Positions 58,732-64,000 of a stretch of 64,000 bases of DNA are shown here, piece by piece. The translations under genes and the position numbers were made by a program. How positions within the stretch are numbered: the first letter of the stretch is position 1; each line of letters opens with the position of its first letter. The stretch spans positions 4,430,107-4,494,106 of the forward strand of contig JANPYM010000001.1 in assembly GCA_025890175.1 (NCBI GenBank). Direction: 5' to 3'. Below the pieces are notes generated by a model. That model had not been told where the DNA came from. It did not search any database and was given only the letters and a program-made list of their open reading frames with translations. The stretch comes from Ciborinia camelliae (taxonomy: Eukaryota; Ascomycota; Leotiomycetes; Helotiales; Sclerotiniaceae).

Positions 58732-61609
58732 ATGTTCACCCTTCTCCTGGAACTATGGCACCAGATTGCGGCTCTTAAGCCTTCTTTTATCTCCAAAAGT
58801 CCTCATTTCAATTTTATCACTGTACATTGTAAGTTTAGAAAGACGCATATAGCCAAATGAAAAGTACCGATTGTGCGATGATGGGTACTAACATTATGTC
58901 GTGAACAGATTTCTGGATCATTGGAGTCACAATTCTCGGCTCTCTATGTTTATATATTCGAGGAGGGATCGCTTACATAGATGCTCTATTCTTCGCAAGT
59001 GGTGGTGCAACCCAAAGTGGATTGAACACCATCAACGTCAATCAACTCAACACATGGCAGCAAATTGTTCTATATCTATTACCGATATTCACGAATCCGA
59101 TTACGATCAATTCTTTCGTTGTCTTCCTTCGATTGTATTGGTTCGAAAAGCGATTCCAGCACATTGCTGCCCAAAATAAGAAAAATCGAAGGAGTATTGC
59201 CCAGTCCTTCTCGAAATCGAAGACGGCCGGAAGAGATACTACTGATGAGGAGAGAGGTGTGAATGGTAGAAACATTGTTGTAATGCATGGTACAACACGG
59301 GCAAATGCTATGCACAATGATCGGGGGGCTATCGAAGATATCCAACAGGCAATCGAAAAAGAAAAGGCGATGCATAACGCAGAGGGTTTCAATGGTTCTG
59401 GCAGTAGCAATATTTCGAGTACGGAGACAGCGAACGACGTTAGCCCCACTTCCCATCAAACGCAGATCAAGTTTGCCGATCAAGTAAAGAGGAGCAACGG
59501 AATGGCCGATGAAGAGTTGCGATTGCCGGTTCGTCGCAGGGATGAAGATCACATTGCCTTTCTAGAACGTCAGCGCAATCCAGAGGACAGGACTATCCTT
59601 CGAATCCCGGGACCAAGAGATGCAGATGCTGGTGTAGCTCCACAAACCGTTGAAGCAGAGGAGGACCCGGTCATAGAGCCATTATCTCGCAGGGGTTCTG
59701 CTTATTCTAGACGAGAAAGCAATGATAGAGGAACTTTGAATGGAGAGATACAATGGCAAGATCATTATCCTTCGAGGAAGCGCAATGTTACAATCGAAGT
59801 GCCAGCACATCCCAAGGTTGAACGTGCGGTTGATGATGTGAAAGCTGCAGGCTCTACAGCCAAAGGTGTCATGAGATTCCGCCGTAACAGGACCTTTGAG
59901 GGCAATGAATCCGCAGAGAGTCAGGGAAATGGAGCTGTCATGTCAAAATTGAGATCGAGGGCTCCAACATTTCAAAGCATCAAGACAGCTCTTACTGGTG
60001 AAAAAGAGGACCCCACTCCTTATTTGAGCTGGGCACCAACTATCGGTCGTAATTCAGCCTTCGTTGACCTCACCGAGCAACAAAGAGAAGAACTAGGCGG
60101 AATTGAATACAGGTCGCTAAAATCCTTGGCTCTAATTCTGTCTTGTTATTTCATAGGGTTTAGTGTATTTGCTGTTGTTTGTCTATTGCCCTGGATTCTT
60201 AATGATAATACCTACGGTTCAGTAGTGAAACAAGCTGGTCAGGGTAGGGTATGGTGGGGTATATTCACAGCCAATTCTGCTTTCACCGATCTGGGATTTA
60301 CCCTCACTCCGGATAGCATGATCTCGTTCAATACAGCCGTTTGGCCACTTTTACTGATGTCATTTTTGATCATCATTGGCAACACGGGGTTTCCCATCAT
60401 GCTTAGATTCATCATTTGGGTTACCACATTGTGGGTACCTAGAAACAGTGGAATCTGGGAGGAACTGAGGTTTTTGCTAGATCATCCTCGTCGATGCTTT
60501 ACACTTCTTTTCCCAAGTAAGGCGACATGGTGGCTCTTTTGGATCCTTGTCATATTAAACGGCTTGGACTTATTGTTCTTCATAATTCTCGATGTAAGTT
60601 ACTTCATGCTTCGCGAGTATTGTGCTTTACTGATAGCTTGTCTTAGCTTGGAAATACGGTTGTGACGGACTTACCTGTGAATATTCGCGTCCTGGATGGT
60701 TGGTTCCAAGCTGCTTCCACGAGAACAGCTGGCTTTGGAGTCGTCAATCTTGCCTTGCTACATCCCGCCATCCAGGTTTCTTATCTAATTATGATGTATA
60801 TTTCGGTTCTCCCCATTGCCATTTCGGTCCGCCGAACCAACGTTTACGAAGAGAAATCATTGGGAATATACGGATCGCCAACAGAAGAAAATGAAGATGA
60901 GGGTGAACCATCTTATGTCGGCGCCCATCTTCGAAGGCAATTATCTTTCGATCTGTGGTACATTTTCTTGGGTCTTTTTATCATATCGATCGCTGAAGGT
61001 AGCCGCCTTCAAGGCAGTGACCCATCGATCAATATGTTTGCCGTCTTATTTGAAATCGTCAGTGCCTACGGTACAGTTGGCCTGAGTCTAGGATACCCTG
61101 GGATTGATGCCTCTTTGTCCGCCGAATTTAACACAGTCTCAAAACTCGTCATCATCGCCATGCAAATTCGTGGGCGTCATCGTGGTCTTCCGTACGAACT
61201 TGACCGAGCCATCTTGCTCCCAAGCGAACATTTAGCAGAGAAAGAAGCTCTCGATGCAGCACAACGAGTTCACCGTCGAAATTCCAACGGGACAGTAGTG
61301 AGCAATGGAATGGATCTTGCAACCGTCAACACCGGTGTCCAAAGAGTTGGCACCGGTGTCCAAAGAGTCAACACGGAGCGTCAAGCTCCTCCATCGAGCC
61401 TCCTAAGCAGTCTCCTTCATCCAGGCCCAACAATTCCAAACAGTCATCGGGATCAGGGTACAAGTCATGTTAGACGGCATAGCATAGCGACACCAGAAAG
61501 AGGAAGAAGTATCAGTCCTGCGGCTAGTGCTGGCATCTTCTCCAAATGGAACAGCTCGGATAAATATCAGAACAAGACGGAAAGGGGAATGTCAGTAATC
61601 AGGACATGA
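58732..61609 (+). CDS. TRK1: TRK-type high-affinity potassium transporter
   Basis: Three exons, 58732-58828, 58909-60593 and 60647-61609, give 914 residues. TRK proteins take up K+ across the plasma membrane with four membrane-pore-membrane units. The four pore segments are visible: GGATQSGLNTINV near residues 63-75, SAFTDLGFTLTPDSM, STRTAGFGVVNLA and YGTVGLSLGYPG, each with the selectivity-filter glycine. Between the first and second units is a hydrophilic loop of about 320 residues (110-435), rich in Arg, Glu and Ser, the usual fungal site for length variation and regulation. After the last pore come LVIIAMQIRGRHRGLPYELD and a disordered tail. A 21-bp duplication in that tail gives TGVQRV twice. 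Branch point TACTAAC is clear in intron one. Confidence 0.96.
61331..61372 (+). repeat. 21-bp in-frame tandem duplication in the TRK tail
   Basis: ACCGGTGTCCAAAGAGT plus four bases occurs at 61331-61351 and 61352-61372, with changes only at the 3' end. It encodes two copies of TGVQRV. Confidence 0.9.
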
Positions 61610-62790
61610 TTTTTGGTACGGAAACCGGAATCAAACTTTTGTAATGGAAACATAGATCGACTGTACAAAACTTTTATGGAATATAATTACGGGAATTTGT
61701 TTTTCTTTGGGCGGGCTTAGGAGATACTATGATATGATTGATACCTTAGATCGAGTTTATTTTTGGACATATAATTTTGATGAATTTGGAGTTTTTGGGT
61801 GGGATAGGCTGGGATGGGATAGGTTTATAGATATTTAGTCACGATTAGCGTTGTTGTTGCTATTATTATGTTGGGGCATTTGACGAAAATCGAATGGAGC
61901 GAAGCACACCTTGAAACCTTAATTTAGAGGTTAGGGTCTGGGTCATGTCACATATTTGCACGCGTAGGCATTTTGGGAGTTCTATGTTTGTACAGAAAGA
62001 GCCACCGGGGCATGTACATCTATATGTATGAGTGGATGGGAGAAATGACAGATGATTTTTAACTCTCCGCCATGGTGTTGTTTGGATTTGAAAACTCGTT
62101 GTAACTGTGGTTTATGATGTGTAGAAAATGAATCTACATGTGAAATACAGCTCATTGAAAGGTTGCTTTAAAACGAAGTTTAAAACGAAGTTCCAATTCG
62201 GCCTGCTCATTACTTGGAGATGTAGATACCTAGGTAGATAAATGTCCCTCTCGAAACCTTTTAGCCTTCAAATTTGGATACATGGTTCGTGGATAAACAA
62301 GCATTCGAGGTTTTTAAGGGGAAAGGGAGTTGTCACAAGTTCAAATAATGTAGAATGGAACCTGCTCCGCTTGGTTTCATCACATCATCGGTTTAACAAT
62401 ACAATAGAATATGTATGATAACATGTTTTTGAACTTCCCCTATCATGGGCCAGGAATTCATAACCGAAAACTTTAAACTTCATTGTGTGGAGATTCAATC
62501 GTCATATTCATATTCATATTCATATTCATGCTAATACTGCCTGTAATCTTCCTTGGCTATTGTATGTATGTATGTATGTACTCGCAAACTGAACTGCATA
62601 CCAAAAAATCATTCTAAATCCTGCGCTCGTTATTTTTCTTTTCGAATCTTGATACTGCTGATGTTATTCGTAATTCATTCGATAACCAAAGAGCAGATAT
62701 ACTCCCAGCACCTCGGCTATCATTTAATCGTTTGTGCTGCTATCCAATATCCAAGGCTCAATACCCCTCATCCCTCTACCTCTCTCTAAC
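61610..62790. other. Intergenic downstream of TRK
   Basis: No gene. Contains ATTCAT repeats at about 62500-62530 and a GTAT run at 62562-62580. Confidence 0.5.
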
Positions 62791-63144
62791 CTAATACCTG
62801 CTGTTCCTCCTGCTCTCTCTCCTGCTCTCGCTCCTTCCTTCCCTCCTCCTTCCCTCCCTCCCTTCCTCCCTACTATGCCTACTAGCAAAATCCACAATCC
62901 TCTCTCCCAATCTCTCGAATTCTCGCTCAAACCCCTCACTCCCCCGACTACATTCCCTCTTCATATTTTCCCTCCTTCCACGCCTTTCATACCTCTCTCG
63001 ATCACGTGCACGTCCATCTTTCTCTCTAGCCCTCCTCTCCTCTCTGTACCCATCGCCACCCCGATCCCTATCTCGGCCACTCTTATCCTCCCCAATAAGC
63101 GACCTAGCGACGAGGAGAACGACGACCCACCAGATGGTCTTCAT
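62791..63144 (-). CDS. Possible small secreted Arg/Glu-rich protein
   Basis: A minus-strand frame of 117 codons starts in AACAATGAAG (63144) with MKTIWWVVVLLVARSLIG, which looks like a signal peptide or single membrane helix. The remainder is highly Arg/Glu/Gly-rich (RDRDRGGDGYREERRA; RRENMKRECSRGSEG; ends ESRRESRRNSRY). Several overlapping frames, one of them on the plus strand, are also open through this CT-rich DNA, so composition alone could explain it. No family recognised. Confidence 0.3.
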   Translation of the reverse strand: MKTIWWVVVLLVARSLIGEDKSGRDRDRGGDGYREERRAREKDGRARDRERYERRGRRENMKRECSRGSEGFEREFERLGERIVDFASRHSREEGREGRRREGRSESRRESRRNSRY

Positions 63145-64000
63145 TGTTGGGAAGGTAGATCATGTATCGGGTGCTGAGATTCGGTGGTGCGTTGAGGATT
63201 TGGAATTTGGGATTTGGGGTTTCGGTTTTTAGAATCGCAATGCCTATGTATTTAAGAAGAAATGACTTGTTGATTTGAGATTGTTAAATTTCGTTGCTGG
63301 TGATGATGACAGGTTTGATGTAGTAGTGTTGTGATTTTCGGGAAAGGATGATGTATGTTTGGCAGCGGAGGAGATGATGTCGTTGGTATGTTGTCCTGGA
63401 AGCGAGATATAAAGTGTGAAGTGCGGCGCGTGATGTACCGGAAACCTCCGCAGTGAAGGGGTCGATGGTTGATGCTCTAACCTAATGACCCGAAAGCTCT
63501 TTCGATGTACTTATAAAAGCCAAGTGAACTAATAACGACAGTTCAGAGATTCAAGAGGGTTTGGTAACTTATGTTGAAAGAGTTATTCAATCCAATGATA
63601 AGAATTCGTCTACAGTATTTTGGAAAGCCTCGAGTGTTTCGAGATAAAATCAGTAGAGTTCTCAAAGTGTAGTATTCGGAAACACAATTATGATTGATAC
63701 ATTTCGTTGATGATTTCAGAATATGGAAGAAGAAGAGGAAACGCAGTGATAAGAGTCAGTACGCTTAAGAGGGCCACTCACTAGGGCACTGAGTCACTTC
63801 AAGTTCGAGGACCTATAGTGAATACACTCATCACATCGCCCAGATACATCCTTGTAGACTACAAATCTGAGTGGAACACTGTAACAAATTGTTGTCTCTA
63901 ATGTTCGGATAGGATGAAATACTGTGATATCACAGCACAACTAGATCACAATGATAAGTATATAGAGTGAAAATATTGGGATAAAGAAATGAAATGAATT
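63145..64000. other. Window end, no gene seen
   Basis: GT-rich then AT-rich sequence with many short stops. No frame, repeat or RNA gene could be supported. Confidence 0.5.

Noticed and set aside
58464..58796. Minus-strand 110-codon frame
   Set aside because: Antisense to the TRK first exon and leader; the TRK exon is strongly supported.
59079..59552. Minus-strand frames over the TRK loop
   Set aside because: Shadows of a well-supported transporter exon.

Overview
This is a gene-sparse window from a filamentous ascomycete (Pezizomycotina). Genes carry short introns (about 47 to 120 nt) with GTAAGT/GTATGT-like donors and CTAAC-type branch points. The gene set is typical of such a fungus: cutinase, AA9 LPMO with CBM1, sedolisin, Crh-type GH16, TRK potassium transporter and APC8. 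A plant-associated Leotiomycete (Sclerotiniaceae-like) is my best guess from gene content and style; that is inference, not proof. All exon joins below were made by hand from splice signals and reading-frame continuity.

Layout. 1-14.6 kb: a GPI-anchored Ser/Thr-rich wall protein, a cutinase, a long intergenic stretch with a 9-bp minisatellite, a Crh-type GH16 transglycosylase and a CutC-like protein. 15.0-19.2 kb: two decayed genes, an F-box/LRR-like relic and a charged-protein relic whose stops look like C-to-T changes. 19.9-25.2 kb: a compact housekeeping block with a four-TM PPxY protein, farnesyl diphosphate synthase, and APC8/CDC23 divergent from it. 26.9-31.1 kb: an AA9 LPMO (apparently with CBM1) convergent with a sedolisin protease. 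33.7-42.4 kb: a doubtful small gene, a MAT2B/RmlD-like NAD(P)-binding protein with a 20-nt exon, poor sequence with gene relics and a strong hairpin, then an RA-PH adaptor with an assembly gap near its end. 42.4-46.6 kb: a 4.3-kb gene desert. 46.6-61.6 kb: a divergent AMP-binding protein, POM34-like nucleoporin, HID1, an epoxide-hydrolase-like protein and a TRK potassium transporter. 61.6-64 kb: mostly intergenic.

Themes. The secreted genes (cutinase, LPMO, sedolisin, Crh, GPI wall protein) fit life on plant tissue. The housekeeping genes cover sterol precursors, the cell cycle, Golgi/secretory traffic, the nuclear pore and potassium uptake. Two enzyme-family members (AMP-binding and epoxide hydrolase) lack their hallmark catalytic motifs.

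The most unusual structure is in the 42.4-46.6 kb desert. A degenerate 22-bp motif (GTTGC...TTAGY) occurs ten times, six times on the plus strand (44.0-44.8 kb) and four times inverted (46.2-46.5 kb). Three plus-strand copies run directly into small hairpins. I do not recognise this family. No tRNA, rRNA, CRISPR array or intact transposon was found.
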